A stretch of 64,000 bases of DNA from Trichoderma breve (lineage: Eukaryota > Ascomycota > Sordariomycetes > Hypocreales > Hypocreaceae): contig NC_079233.1 in NCBI RefSeq assembly GCF_028502605.1, forward strand, positions 5,828,001 through 5,892,000, given 5' to 3'. Both the position numbers and the translations under genes were made by a program. Of this stretch, positions 1 to 11,249 are shown piece by piece. The notes below the pieces were generated by a model. That model ran no database searches and was not told the DNA's origin. It worked only from the letters and a program-made list of their open reading frames with translations. Position 1 is the first letter of the stretch. The number at the start of each line of letters is the position of its first letter.

Positions 1-2
1 AG

Positions 3-155
3 TCATCGGAAGACAAAGGGCCGTTTATACTACGAGTCATTGTCAAGCTGGTGAAGGGGATATTTAACTGTTTTATATGGATACTTACGATTGGGTTTGC
101 ATGTGTCAAGGGAGTTTTCAAGGTTTTTTATAAATGTGTGGGATCCAAGTATTAA
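3..155 (+). CDS. Possible C-terminal end of a gene truncated by the window edge
   Basis: Reading from base 3, an open frame without a start codon runs about 50 codons to a TAA at 153-155. The encoded tail is strikingly hydrophobic and aromatic with interspersed lysines (for example VKLVKGIFNCFIWIL near its middle), as in a membrane-associated or tail-anchored C-terminus. This could be the last exon of a plus-strand gene whose body lies to the left. I do not recognise the family. A 50-codon open frame in modest-GC DNA can also occur by chance, so confidence is limited. Confidence 0.3.
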   Translation, partial: SSEDKGPFILRVIVKLVKGIFNCFIWILTIGFACVKGVFKVFYKCVGSKY

Positions 156-518
156 TACGACAATGCATTATGATGATCGATGACAACGAGCGACCGAAAC
201 ATCTCTTTCAATGTGATCGTGAATATTACCGGTCCACTACATTTAAATGCGGAAATCTAGGTTGTATAAGCCCATCACACAGTTACTTCATGATTGTAAT
301 GCCAAGAAACTTGTTCATAACAAATTGTAAATAAAAGAAAGCCCATTTTGAAAATCCATTTTCGGGATGATCTAACATCCATACGTTATATATACGCATT
401 AGGACCATCTTGCAATTGCACAATATAATGCATTAACAGCGCTTATGATTAAAGAATCTTCCCTCTCTCTCATCAACCCTTTCCACTTTTTGTTCTCTTC
501 CGCCCGCTCGCCTCACAT
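156..518. other. Intergenic, 3' flank of UTP11
   Basis: AT-rich stretch lying downstream of the UTP11 stop codon (519) on its strand and after the possible partial gene at the left edge. The only open frames are short and unconvincing. It probably holds the 3' UTR of UTP11; nothing else seen. Confidence 0.5.
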
Positions 519-1413
519 CTACCGCTTCCTCTTCCGCACCATAATCTTCTTCCCTCTCCTCGTCGTCCCGCCTGAAGTAGCCGTCTTGGCCATCTTGGCG
601 CGCTGGACCTCGAGTTGGGTCTCCGCGGTCATGAGGGCCTTGACTTTTTTGCGCGAGTGCTCGAGCTTGCGCTTGAGTTCGTTGAGGTTTTCTGATCGTT
701 CGAATGCTTCGTTTTGGTCTTCTCTTTTCGTAGTTTCGTCTTCGGCTGCTTGTAGGGCTTCGTCTCGTTCGTCTTCGTTGTCCAGGAATACAATCTTCCG
801 GGGACCATTTGAATTTGACCTTCGTTTTGACGGGCCGTCAATCTCATCGTCGAGATCAAAATCGTCGTCTTCGTCCTCATCGTCTTCCTCGGCCAGCTGA
901 TCCAGGCCCTTTGTTAAAACGGCCTGCTGCTCTAACCTCGCCAGTTCCTTCACGGCGACCTGCTTCATCGTGCGGACGTATCCCAGGTCCTGCGTCTTGA
1001 GCAGCCGCACCGTGTCCTGGTCCATGCCCTTGTTGTTCCCGCGGTCGCCCTCGACCCTGCCGTTCCACTTCCTGCCGACGTTGATCTTGGCGCCGGGGCC
1101 TTTGCGCGACATCATGCCGAAGTAGAATTCATCTTCGTTGCGCTCGGCGGCCTTTTCGCGGAGGGCCTTGAGCTGTGCTTTTTTCTGGTTGTAGTCCTTT
1201 GCACGCTTGGAGTAATCCTGCACTCTGCCGTCAGTATCACTTCATCGAGACTTTTCTAAAAGAGGCTCCCGGGGGATAAAGATTGGGGATTTGCTGTCTT
1301 TGTCTTTTGTCTCGTACCTTGTGCTTCTCGAGGAGACCGAGGCGGCGGCGCTCGAGAGGTTGCGCACGCTCCCGATGGGGGCGCCGCTGAATCGAGTTTC
1401 GCAAAGATGACAT
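519..1413 (-). CDS. UTP11: U3 snoRNP-associated protein Utp11
   Basis: Utp11 belongs to the small-subunit processome, which processes 18S pre-rRNA in the nucleolus. Two exons are inferred: 1318-1413 and 519-1217, joined across a 100-bp intron (donor GTACGA, acceptor GTGCAG), giving 264 residues, normal for the family. Exon 1 supplies the conserved start [19 protein letters not shown], and the junction restores the family sequence [14 protein letters not shown]. Further conserved blocks are FYFGMMSRK and the DLGYVRTM motif. The middle holds an acidic run (about residues 145-160), and the C-terminus ends in a very basic [16 protein letters not shown] tail, fitting an RNA-binding nucleolar protein. 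The start is the first ATG that yields the canonical N-terminus. Identification is firm. Confidence 0.95.
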
Positions 1414-1939
1414 CTCTGCGACTACGACGACGTTTCCGTAGAGATATTTGGTGGGAAAAGAGCTTTTGGCGGCTTCAAATGCGAAGACGTCGCTGCGATC
1501 TGAAGAAAGCAGTGCTTGAAGGTGGCAGAGCGGCAGAATTCTGAGATTTTTGGCGGTGAGAGCAGGGCGTGGCTAGTGCCTGGTGGCGCCGTTGAATCCA
1601 AGAGTGGCGCTAGAGAAATGGCACTGAAGGAGTTCCCCAAAGGATGATTCTGTTGTATAAGGGAAGAGTTGAATAGAATTATTTATTTTTTCAAAAAGCA
1701 TATGAAAAGGTTGAATTGGTTCATAATGTCATTGAATGGAATATATGTTGTCTAAATGGTGTCGTGATTAGACATTTATTATACAAGATTTGCGTCCAAG
1801 ACTCTGCACGCCCTAGTCATACAGTTCTCTCTTACATGATAGCTTTCTAAAGGCCGTCCTTTCTAATCAGTCATATGAATACTCTCGAGATGATCTCAGT
1901 GATGAAATTATTAGTGATGTAGAATTCTCCACTCTCAAC
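1414..1939. other. Intergenic: UTP11 promoter and AspRS 3' flank
   Basis: Both neighbours are on the minus strand, so this stretch should hold the UTP11 promoter and 5' leader (right next to 1413) and the 3' UTR of the aspartyl-tRNA synthetase gene. No further gene or convincing motif seen. Confidence 0.5.
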
Positions 1940-4194
1940 CTATGCAGATTTTGAGCGGAGTTGCAGACCATATGGAGCAAGCTGCTCATTGCTGAGCTTG
2001 CTGGGTGACTGAACGAACGGATCTTCTCCCTTCATCGTCTTCGGAAAGGCTATGACGTCTCGGACAGTCGGTGTGCCGGTCATCAAGGCCGCAAGGCGAT
2101 CAAATCCGAGCGCAAAGCCGGCATGAGGAGGACATCCTGAGCGTAAAGCTTCGAACAGATGAGAAAAGTCCTTGATTCTCTTGTCGGTCATCTTCAGAAC
2201 ATCCCGCATGATGAAATCTTGAACGTCGGCAATGTGGTTACGCACACTGCCGCCGCCAATCTCAATTCCATTGAGAACCAGGTCATAAGCAGCGCTCTTT
2301 GCCTCTAGGGGATCGGTAAAGAGCAGCTCTAGGTCTTTCTGGGAGAGGGGGGCGGTAAAGGGGTGGTGAGAAGCCGCAATTCCTGCTGCACCCTCCTGAC
2401 CGGGCTCACCCTCTTCAACTGGCTTGAACATGGGAAACTCTGTCACCCATACGAACTGGAGCGATCCTGGCTCACCAAGTCGTGGGGTTTCCATGTAACC
2501 TGCGTCCACAAGTGCCTTCCACAGCATGCTACGGACGTCTCCAATTCTAGTCGAGCCTGAGTAATATTGTCCAGCAGGCTTCTCGCGGGCCTGGAAGATA
2601 ACAAGGTCTCCGTCTTGGAGACCCTCTTTTTCTGAAACCAAGTCCAAAACGCTCTCATATTCGAAGCCCAGCGAAGAGAACCCGCACAGTGGCTTGCTCG
2701 AGTCGTGGATGAGAATTTGAGGTTTGCCGTCTGGATTGTTTGCCAAAGAAGGTGGAAGTTCGTCCATAAACTTAATAACAAATTTGCGCGCATCCGAGGG
2801 AGAGCAGCCGTTCAATGGCAATGTGAAGGCCTCTATAAGAGGGTTAGACAGATGAGTGATCATGCTAACGAAGTTGCGATAAGGCTCAAGATCCGGGAGA
2901 GTGTGTATCTATGATACGTCAGTATATAATCAACGCGGTTACACTTAATTGTCTCACCCTTAAGGGAATACGCAAGTCTGGCTTGTCAGAGCCATACGCC
3001 GCAATGCTATCTGCAAAGGTAAGATTGGTAAACTGATGGGCCACAGGTTGGTCTGCTGGCGGTGGATTAGAAGGTATATCAGCAACAACCGGAATCACCT
3101 CTCCTCGAATTTCCTTGTAGCTTTGTGCAGGCTGCAGGGCGGTTAATGCTCCTAAGACGATATCATTGATATCTTTTTGCACAGTCTCAGCTCCAGCAAA
3201 CGCCCACTCCATATCGAGCTGGTCCAAGTCGTCAGTACTAAGTTGCCGGAAGATATATTGAGATCCAACTTACCTGTGAGAACTCAGGTTGCCGATCGGC
3301 GCGGAGATCCTCGTCGCGGTAACAGCGAGCCCATTGCATATAACGCATAATACCACTAGCCATGAGGACCTGCTTGTACTGTTGAGGGCTTTGACTCAAA
3401 GCATAGGCGGTACCCTTTTGTCGAGTAGGAACAAGAAATTCTCTAGCGCCTTCGGGGGTAGACTTGAAGAGAGTCGGCGTCTCTATATCAGTAAAGCCCT
3501 TCTGGAGCAAGCCTTGATTGAGCATTCCTTTCAGCCATGATCTAAATTGAAGTCTGGCTTGTAATTCCGGGTGAAATCGAATCTGGAGATGTCTCTTGGT
3601 TGGCGGGAATTGGACTTCGGGTGTTACTATGAGATTTTTCGGAACGCTGTTGAGGGCCCGTATGCTGTCAAGGTAGACGGTTCTTTTTGATGAGTTTTCA
3701 TTGGTAGTAGGCTCAGCGGCGTTTACAGCCTCTTGTTGTTTTATACGAATAAGCACAGGACTGAACGCTGGAACCTGGCGGAAATCGTCATGGGCTTCAC
3801 TGTCTCTTTCTGAGCTAGAGCAGACCTGAATGATTTCACCAGACGGCGTGGTGAGATCTGCGAATGAGAGGTGCTTTGAGACATTGCGACTCTTGCCTAA
3901 TAATCCCACGTAGACGTCCTCTGATCCGAGTCCAAGTAATTCATCATTGGCCTCATCTGCTGCATGTTAAATGTTTTTGGTTTTAAAAAGAATTCTTTCA
4001 TAGAAAGGCTCACATTTATGCCAAAGATCTAATAAGCTGGTGCGCTTTGACGAGCTTTCTGCCTCATCCTTGGCTACCTGTGAGTAGAGTCGGCTGTTCC
4101 TGTAAATCACCCGTCGTGGAATTGCTGCGGCAAAGGCGTTGATGCAAACATGACGACGCAACGCCAGGCTACGGGAACCAACAAGAGGCCCCAT
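1940..4194 (-). CDS. MSD1: Aspartyl-tRNA synthetase, mitochondrial
   Basis: Class II aminoacyl-tRNA synthetase that charges mitochondrial tRNA-Asp with aspartate using ATP. Four exons are inferred: 4014-4194, 3274-3959, 2958-3218 and 1940-2908, all GT-AG with CTGAC/TTAAC branch sites, totalling 698 residues. The N-terminus is rich in Arg, Ser and Ala with no acidic residue for about 40 positions, as expected for mitochondrial import. Motif 2 ([18 protein letters not shown], about residues 272-289) ends exactly at an intron and resumes as LDMEW. Motif 3 ([10 protein letters not shown]) is at about 640-649. The bacterial-type GAD insertion region lies between. The first acceptor could shift by three bases (CAGCAG), changing only a residue or two. 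The symbol follows yeast usage. Confidence 0.95.
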
Positions 4195-5463
4195 TGCCCA
4201 ATATCAATTCGAAATTGGCATTCAAGTAATAGAAGAATGACTTGCACAAAGAAATATGGCATGACTGATGCCGATAAGATAGAAGATGGACCTGGTAGAG
4301 AAGCCGCCCAATCAGCCGATGATATGCCGGATACCCCACGCCTGCGCAGAGCTTTAAATTTCTGCCGGCGTTTGGCGAGCTAGATTTTTTTCTTTTCTTT
4401 TCTTCTTTATCCTTCCATTCAAATAAACGTACGCACCCCAAACCGCCGCGAGACTCTACGATGCGTGCAATTGCTAACTGAGACTGCAGGTGATGAGATT
4501 CCGTGTATAATATGATGCAGGAGCCGCTTTCCTGACCTTTCAACACTCTTCCTTCGGGGCTTCAGGGTTTGGAGGTGATGGAGGGCTGGTTCCATGATAT
4601 GGGCGTTCGACACACCGACCTTGTTATTGCATCGGACGCGATGAAAAAAAGCTCTGATTTATAAAGAGTGGAAGTTTTTATTATTTTTTCTTATTGTCTG
4701 TTTTATTCTTTATCTATCTTTTGGATTTTCTGTTTTCTTGCCGTTTGTTTGCCCAGCAATGTATCTCTCCCACGCATGGATTTCGCACTTGTAGTATCTT
4801 GCATCTTGATACGCAGAAGGGCTTAGCTCTTCGATTGTGTCGGGATGCTGTAATAATCAAACAGAACCTGGTTCGTGTTCCTTAATTTGCTATTGGTAAA
4901 AAAATAAATATCCGTGCCGTGTCCCAAATTGCGCCTGAGTGGAACGTCATTCGCACTGATATAAAAGCAATGCGTCTGCCGTGTTTCGTGATTCCTGCTA
5001 TTGCTGCTGCTGGTTGGAAAATAACCGGTTTGGCTAAAGCAACTAGACTAGACTTGCGCAGCCTTGCATATGACGCCTCTGCACTGCACGGTGAATTATG
5101 TACATACAGATACAGCGCGGCAAGGCATATCTACAGTAAAGTCAATTGCCGTTAGTGAGTGACCTTCTCGTCTCCCTGCCCAGCCACCATATTTCCGCTG
5201 CTTCCGCCGCCACGTGCCGCAGCGCTCGGGGTATCGCCATAACCTCAACCCAACTCTCGACTTACTGGTGCCCAATAGCAATCCAATAGCAATACCAGCA
5301 TCCTCCCACCAACCCCAAACCAAACCAAAGCTCCGCCCGGCTGCCGGTTCGGCCTGACATCCGTTCAGTCGCCCAACTTTCTTATCCACCACCGACGACT
5401 TGACGATTGTCCCTCAGCCGGAAGAATTCCCTCGAGCACGGCCCCCGATCACACCTCGCAACC
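4195..5463. other. Divergent intergenic region, AspRS / AP180 promoters
   Basis: About 1.3 kb between two divergent start codons, so it should contain the promoters and 5' leaders of both genes. The 200 bases before the AP180 start are pyrimidine-rich with CCAAT-like CCAATAGC repeats around 5271-5290. No additional coding region is supported. Confidence 0.5.
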
Positions 5464-7740
5464 ATGAGCTCCTTTGAGAAGTCCGTCAAGGGGGCGACCA
5501 AGATCAAGGTGAGTTGCGACTCCAGCTGCGCTCAGCTCCGCACAGCTCAAGCTCAAGCGTCACTGTTGGCAAGCAATGACGATGGCGATGGTTGTTTCTC
5601 TCTTCCCCTCTTGTTATGGCGATGGGGCATCTATTCATCTTTGGGCTCCCAGCGCCAGACCAAACACGGAGACAGAAGCAGGGCAACCCCCAAGACAACC
5701 AACCAGATGGCTAACTACTCCTCGTCTATGTGCGCCTGCAGAATGCTCCCCCCAAGACCAAGTATATCGAGCACATCCTAGTCGGTACTCACTCCGGCGA
5801 GGCTGGCATCGCCGAGGTCCTCCGCGCGCTCCAGAACCGACTTCACGACTCAACATGGACCGTCGTCTTCAAGAGCTTGATGACGGTTCACCTCATGATC
5901 CGCGAGGGGTCTCCAGAGGCGACACTGGCGTATCTTGCCCGACATCGAAACATGCTAGCTATTAGCAACTTCGCAGATGGTCCGTTCCAACCGAAGCCAT
6001 CAAGAAGCCATAACCACACCAGGAAACTAACAGTGTACAATAGCTCAAACCCAAGGCCGAAACATCCGCCACTATGCCAATTACCTCATCGAGCGAGTGC
6101 GCGCATATCGCGATACCAAGACTGATTGGGTGCGCGCCCCGGAATCAAGGCTGGAGAGACTCACTGTCGAGAAGGGTCTGTTGCGAGAGACGGAAGTCGT
6201 TCAGCATCAGCTTACGGCCTTACTGAAATGCGATGTGCGTCATATTCAAAATACTTTCTCGATGGTGGAACTGAAGCTTACCCTTCTCGCAGCTCCTCGA
6301 TCAAGAACCAGAGACCGAGATCACGATTGCCGTATTTCGATTACTAGTCCTCGACCTTCTACCTTTGTTCCAGGTCTTGAACCAAGGACTTATTAACATT
6401 CTTGGTCAGATTTGGGTACCTTTGCTGAATGTTGGGTCCATTCTAACGTTATTACTATAGGTCATTTCTTTGAAATGTCAAAGCCGGACGCCGACAGAGC
6501 TATGGAAATCTATCGGACTTTCACTAAGCACACAGACTACGTCGTCCAGTACCTCAGCACTGCGAAGCAGTGGCAGCATCATACCAGGGTTGAGGTTCCC
6601 AAGCTCAAGCATGCGCCCGTTAACTTGGGTCGCCAGCTTGAGGAATATCTCAACGACCCGGATTTCGAGATCCACCGGCGGCAGTACCTGGCAGAACAAG
6701 AGGCAAAGAAGGGCAACAAGGGATCCAAGTCCAAGGCTACAAAGAGCGGAATCGACTTCCCCAAGGCACCATCCCCTGCGGCTAACAATCCGTTCCCGCT
6801 CCCCAACAGTGGAAATGCGACTGCCAAGGTCGAGTCAAAGCCTCAAGCTAACAAAGGACCGGACCCCGACCTCATCGACTTCTTTGACTCCATCGAGCAA
6901 AATCAGATACCGATGCAAGTCACCGCCCAACAGCCTCCTATGCAGGTGCCCATTCAAGCTCAGGGGCAGGATTTAGCTTTCCAGGCGCAAAACGTCGGGC
7001 TAGGCTTCCAGCAAGGTCAATTTGTCCAGCAACCTCAAGGCTTTGTCCAGGGCAATGGATTTCCACAGCAGGACAATGGATTTATGCAACCCCCTGCGCA
7101 ACTGCAGCCAACCATCACCGGCTTCAGCGGCTTTGGGCCACAACTGGGCCCTATCCCTCAGAACACTGTTGCCAATTTCCAGACTCCTATCCAGCAACAA
7201 CAACCACCTGTTGGTCTCCAGCCCACTGGCCTTCAACCCGTTGGCCTCCAACCCACTGGTCTCCAGCCGTCACTTGCCGCTCCGGGCATGACCAATCCTT
7301 TCCGCCAGTCCATGCTGGTAGCACAGCCGACATCCTCTTCATCTCAGCTGTCAACACCGACGTCGAGCACGCCAACTCTCAACCGCCAATCAACTAATCC
7401 CTTTGCCAGGTCAACAAACTCTCCAGGCCAGAATACGGGCCCTTTCCAAGCCCAGCCTGTACAGCCCCAGCCCACGAGCACCAACCCTTTTGCTCGCAAC
7501 GTTCCCACCGAAGCTCCGCAGCAGCAGCAGCAGCAGCTCCAGGACCAGCAGCAGCAATCTTCGGGACTTGCTCCACAGCCGACGGGTGTTACGAATCCGT
7601 TCCGCCAAGGCGCCTTCGTCAATCACGCTACTGGGATGGGCTGGCAGCATAATCAGACTCCGATTGGTGGCGGTATTGATCACATCCAAACTGTGCCCGT
7701 GTTCCCTCGCCCGGCACAGCAGACGCCCTGGCAACAATAA
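5464..7740 (+). CDS. YAP1801: AP180/CALM-type clathrin assembly protein (ANTH domain)
   Basis: Endocytic adaptor that binds PI(4,5)P2 at the plasma membrane and recruits clathrin and EH-domain proteins. Five exons are inferred: 5464-5508, 5742-5979, 6044-6234, 6293-6404 and 6461-7740, giving 621 residues. Splicing exon 1 to exon 2 recreates the ANTH lipid-binding signature (GATKIK-NAPPKTKYIEHI). The ANTH fold covers roughly residues 1-290 (SLMTVHLMIREG, RNIRHYANYL, HFFEMSKPDADRA). The C-terminal half is Gln/Pro-rich and unstructured, with a clathrin-box-like DLIDFF and five NPF tripeptides for EH-domain binding. The first intron (233 bp) is long for this window. The symbol is by analogy to the yeast YAP1801/YAP1802 pair and cannot separate the two. 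Confidence 0.93.
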
Positions 7741-8683
7741 ACTCCTTTGCTTTTCAATATTTTGAATTATGTAAAGCCTTTGTGATCTGGTAATCTGGAT
7801 TTCGTCATTCTTTATCGCCTACCTTTTTCCTTTCATGGGTCTATTCGTTGCTACGGGGGGTTCCGCTTTCTTTTTTTTATTACTCTTACATATCGCATCA
7901 AGCAGCGAGGCGTTTATTGGCTTTTGGGTGTATTTCTTCTTCTTCGTCCTCTTTCTTTGTTCAGTCGAGGGGAAGGATTCGGCTGTGGAATCATTATTAC
8001 TAGTCAGAATTTCTGGAGGAATTATTTCTTTAGCATGCAAATTCATACAGCCTTTATTACTGGGGGGGATGGCTTTTAGCACAGAAGGAAGCAGCATTCT
8101 GCTAAGAAAGCGAAGACGAGACGGAAAGAATTGGGCAGACTGGAACGATTCGGCTTGGTAGTATCGCGTGTTGTTGGGCGGAGGGTTTCGTTTGGGGGGG
8201 CGAGGGATGCAAAGAGTATTCGTTAGGTTTATAAATGCATTTCCTTCATGGAAGGGGCCCGGCTATTGTTGAGTTGGGGTAGTATTAATACTGTAGCGAT
8301 ATGCAGAGGAATAAAATACCTATTTGCTTAAAAATCACAACTTCATCACTTTCTAATGTACAAGTGGCCAGGATAAAAATTGAGATGCTGGAAGGTCAAC
8401 TCTTTTGGAATAAACTGCCTGTATATCTAGCCTAGTGTAATATGTCATGGTATCGATCTTGATGAATAAAAAGAAAGAAATATCAACAAAATAAAAGTCC
8501 TCCAATGTCCAAACGCCTACCCATATCGCCTTGTTATAATTTCAGCTGACCTCCCGCTAACGCCTTGAAATGCAAAAACATGTATACTCTAGTGAAGATC
8601 GAGTGAGTAATTTGAAAACCGGTACCTTGCAGTGTCGAAATGTTCTCAATCTCGATAAGAGATGTCTCTTAAGAGTTCGTTCC
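7741..8683. other. Convergent intergenic region
   Basis: Lies between the stop codons of AP180 (+) and TFB3 (-), so it should contain only 3' UTRs and terminators. The open frames here are short and T-rich on the plus strand. No gene seen. Confidence 0.5.
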
Positions 8684-9814
8684 TCAAAATGGATCATCCA
8701 CGTCCATCTTCCCACCCACTGGTACCGTCGCACCAGCCTCCAAAGAAGCTGCCACAGTTGCTTCCTCTCTGATATCCTTGTCTTCAGCAACAAACACGCC
8801 TAGACCAGAGAATGCCTCGAACAGAGCCCTCGTGAGGTACTCCTCAGAGCTGTATCCGCCCACAATGTAATCCTCCTTGGTGCGCGTAATGTCCAGCCAC
8901 TCGCTCTTGTACTGCGACAGGTTCTCGCTGGCCAAGTCGACTCTCTGAGGCGCGAGGTCCAGGCCGCCAAACGGATCGTAGGGTTTATCATCCAACACGG
9001 CAGTACGCTTCTCTCTTAGACCACGAATCGACAAGCCGCCTCCCAGCGTCGCAACGGCATCCAGCGTAGCATCGCGCTTCTGCTGTCCTCGTTTCTTGAG
9101 CAAGATCCGATCAACTGTCTCTTCGGCATGGCCGAGCTCTGCGTTCTGCAGGGAATTGAGCATCTCCTCCCGGAACCGCGCGGCATTGGCTCTCTCGTCG
9201 GCATCTTCCTGCAGTTCCTGGATACGGCGCTGTCGAGCAGCCTCTTGTTCCAGAGCGAGGCGCTTCTGCCGTGACTCGTCCGATTCGCGAGCGAGTTTGC
9301 GGTTGCGCTCAATCTCGGCTTTGTGCTGGGCCTCCCACTCGGAGAGCTGGACCTCGGCCTTTTTGCGAGCCTCGTCGTTTCCGTTGACGAGGTCGTCGGT
9401 GAGGCATTCCACCATGTAAAGATAGTCGTTGTACGCGTCCAAGCTCTCAAAGTCGTCTTCGGCCTTGTTGAACACGGCCGCCACCCTTCTCCTGATGTCC
9501 ACCTCCCGCTCGACGCCCAAGTCTCCAAAGAAGGCCGTCTTGAAGCCTCTCAAGCGGAGCGTCTTGTGACAGCCCGCATAAGGGCACTGATTCGGACCGT
9601 CCTTGAAAATTCGCTCAACGCAAGTCTTGCACATGCGGTGATAGCACTCGGTGTTGATTTTGAACTCCATGTCCTTGTTGAAGTAGCGTGTGGTTTTGCA
9701 CACGGGACAGGCTTCGTCCTGGTCTGCGGGCGGGAGAGGAGCGGAGACGAAAGAGGCGGAGGAGCTGGAGGCATGGCGCACCGAGATGGTGCTGGTACCG
9801 CCTGTACGAGACAT
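8684..9814 (-). CDS. TFB3: TFIIH/CAK assembly subunit Tfb3 (MAT1), RING finger
   Basis: Subunit of the kinase module of TFIIH that stabilises the Kin28/CDK7-cyclin pair for RNA polymerase II CTD phosphorylation and tethers it to core TFIIH. A single exon of 376 residues. The N-terminal C3HC4 RING has Cys36, Cys39, Cys57, His59, Cys62, Cys65, Cys77 and Cys82, followed by the conserved FGDLGVEREVDIRRRV segment. A long charged coiled coil spans about residues 140-250, and an acidic-hydrophobic C-terminus follows. The frame stays open 33 codons upstream to 9913, but the chosen ATG at 9812-9814 gives the family's usual short leader before the RING. The start is therefore probable, not certain. Confidence 0.93.
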   Translation of the reverse strand: MSRTGGTSTISVRHASSSSASFVSAPLPPADQDEACPVCKTTRYFNKDMEFKINTECYHRMCKTCVERIFKDGPNQCPYAGCHKTLRLRGFKTAFFGDLGVEREVDIRRRVAAVFNKAEDDFESLDAYNDYLYMVECLTDDLVNGNDEARKKAEVQLSEWEAQHKAEIERNRKLARESDESRQKRLALEQEAARQRRIQELQEDADERANAARFREEMLNSLQNAELGHAEETVDRILLKKRGQQKRDATLDAVATLGGGLSIRGLREKRTAVLDDKPYDPFGGLDLAPQRVDLASENLSQYKSEWLDITRTKEDYIVGGYSSEEYLTRALFEAFSGLGVFVAEDKDIREEATVAASLEAGATVPVGGKMDVDDPF

Positions 9815-10337
9815 TGTTTCGGATGTTGTGAATTGATAATGGAATCGTGATTTGGGGATGCGAGACTCGAGCTTCGAGATGGAAGTGCAGATGGCCTGAC
9901 GCCAGTCGGACACGGCGGTCGCGTTGGCACTACGTAGCCAAAACTGAGTCGTATGGATCTTTTATCTGGCTGTGGCAATATTCGATGCAACCTATGTCTT
10001 TATATCGGGGACAATCGCCTTGGGCCACGCGACGTGTAGAGGAGAGAGAATGATTCCAATGGCTGACAATTCATCCTCTCTAGCGACCAAGTTATCGGCC
10101 GGATAGCTTTCCGCCCTTGCATGTTAAGCTTCGGGGGCTACTAGGAGTACGTAAGCAGGATCCCCGCCATATCATTGGCCTGCGGGCCTGTTTAGCATCT
10201 GCCAGGCTCATTGTTAGCGCATCTGCCCCTCCAACTCGAGCTAAACTTCCACCAGCATCCATTGTCTACCATTACCTTCAGTGCTTTGATATCACAGGCA
10301 AAGAAGTTCTTCTTCACAAGCTTCACAGTGCTTTGCC
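9815..10337. other. Divergent promoter region TFB3 / NUDC
   Basis: About 520 bp separating two head-to-head start codons. It must contain both promoters and leaders, possibly with shared elements. No TATA box stands out and no further gene is seen. Confidence 0.5.
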
Positions 10338-11188
10338 ATGGCTGACAAGGGTAAGATACTACCGACTTGACAAGCTGTGCTACCTTTTTTCATCTCCATC
10401 TACCTCTCTGCCTTGTAACATACATCTTCATGTTTCAAATAGCTAACAAAGTTGCGGCTACCTGCAGATCCATCCCCCGCTGAAGACGCCGCCGCGCGCA
10501 AGAAGGAGGCCGAGGAACAGGCTGCGCTGCCTTACAAATGGACCCAGACCATCGGCGAGCTGGATCTCTCCTTCAACGTCCCCGGAAACTACAAGTCGAG
10601 AGACCTGGTAGTTGATATAAAAAAGACGACGCTGACTGCGGGCGTCAAGGGACAGGAACCCATCATAACTGTATGACATTACCTCTGCTATAATCATGAT
10701 GCGCCATGGCCGCTCTCTGCGAGATCGACCTAAACGCTCCCCTTTCTTCTTCTCCCTCTATACAAAGATGGAACGAAACGAGGCAGAAGCTTTCTATCTA
10801 CCTATATACATGTGCTCATTCTGAGTGTTACCAACAGGGCGATCTCCCCCATGCGATCCGCGTCGACGACTCTACTTGGACCCTGTCCACCAACTCCGAC
10901 GGCACCAAGAGCGTAGAAATCCACCTCGACAAGATCAACAAGATGGAGTGGTGGGCACACGTCGTTACCAGCGCACCCACCATCGACGTCACCAAGATCC
11001 AGCCCGAAAACTCCAAGCTCTCCGATCTTGACGGCGAGACCAGGGGCATGGTTGAGAAGATGATGTTTGACCAGCGACAGAAGGAGGCTGGCCTGCCGAC
11101 CTCGGACGAGCAGAAGAAGATGGATATCCTCAAGAAATTCCAGGAGCAACACCCAGAGATGGATTTCAGCAAGGCCAAGATCCAGTAA
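10338..11188 (+). CDS. NUDC: Nuclear movement protein NudC (CS domain)
   Basis: NudC-family CS-domain protein acting as an Hsp90-linked chaperone for the dynein/LIS1 pathway, needed for nuclear migration in hyphae. Three exons are inferred: a 13-nt first coding exon 10338-10350 (ATG GCT GAC AAG G), then 10468-10670 and 10838-11188, giving 188 residues, the usual length for the fungal form without the long N-terminal coiled coil. The CS fold runs from [14 protein letters not shown] through [10 protein letters not shown] to EWWAHVVT. The C-terminal signature [18 protein letters not shown] is typical of the family. A candidate AATAAA polyadenylation signal sits at 11219-11224. Confidence 0.95.
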
Positions 11189-11218
11189 GGCGAGGGGGGT
11201 ATATGTACAAAAATAATG

Positions 11219-11224
11219 AATAAA
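11219..11224 (+). terminator. Candidate poly(A) signal of NUDC
   Basis: An AATAAA hexamer begins 31 bases after the NUDC stop codon and only 26 bases before the stop codon of the convergent kinetochore gene. Cleavage a typical 10-30 bases downstream would place the NUDC transcript end at or inside the neighbour's coding end. Confidence 0.4.
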
Positions 11225-11249
11225 CAATTGCTTTAACAACGAGGGGGTA

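Noticed and set aside
9815..9913. 33-codon N-terminal extension of TFB3
   Set aside because: The upstream frame is open, but the downstream ATG gives the family's usual short leader and the extension has no conserved features.
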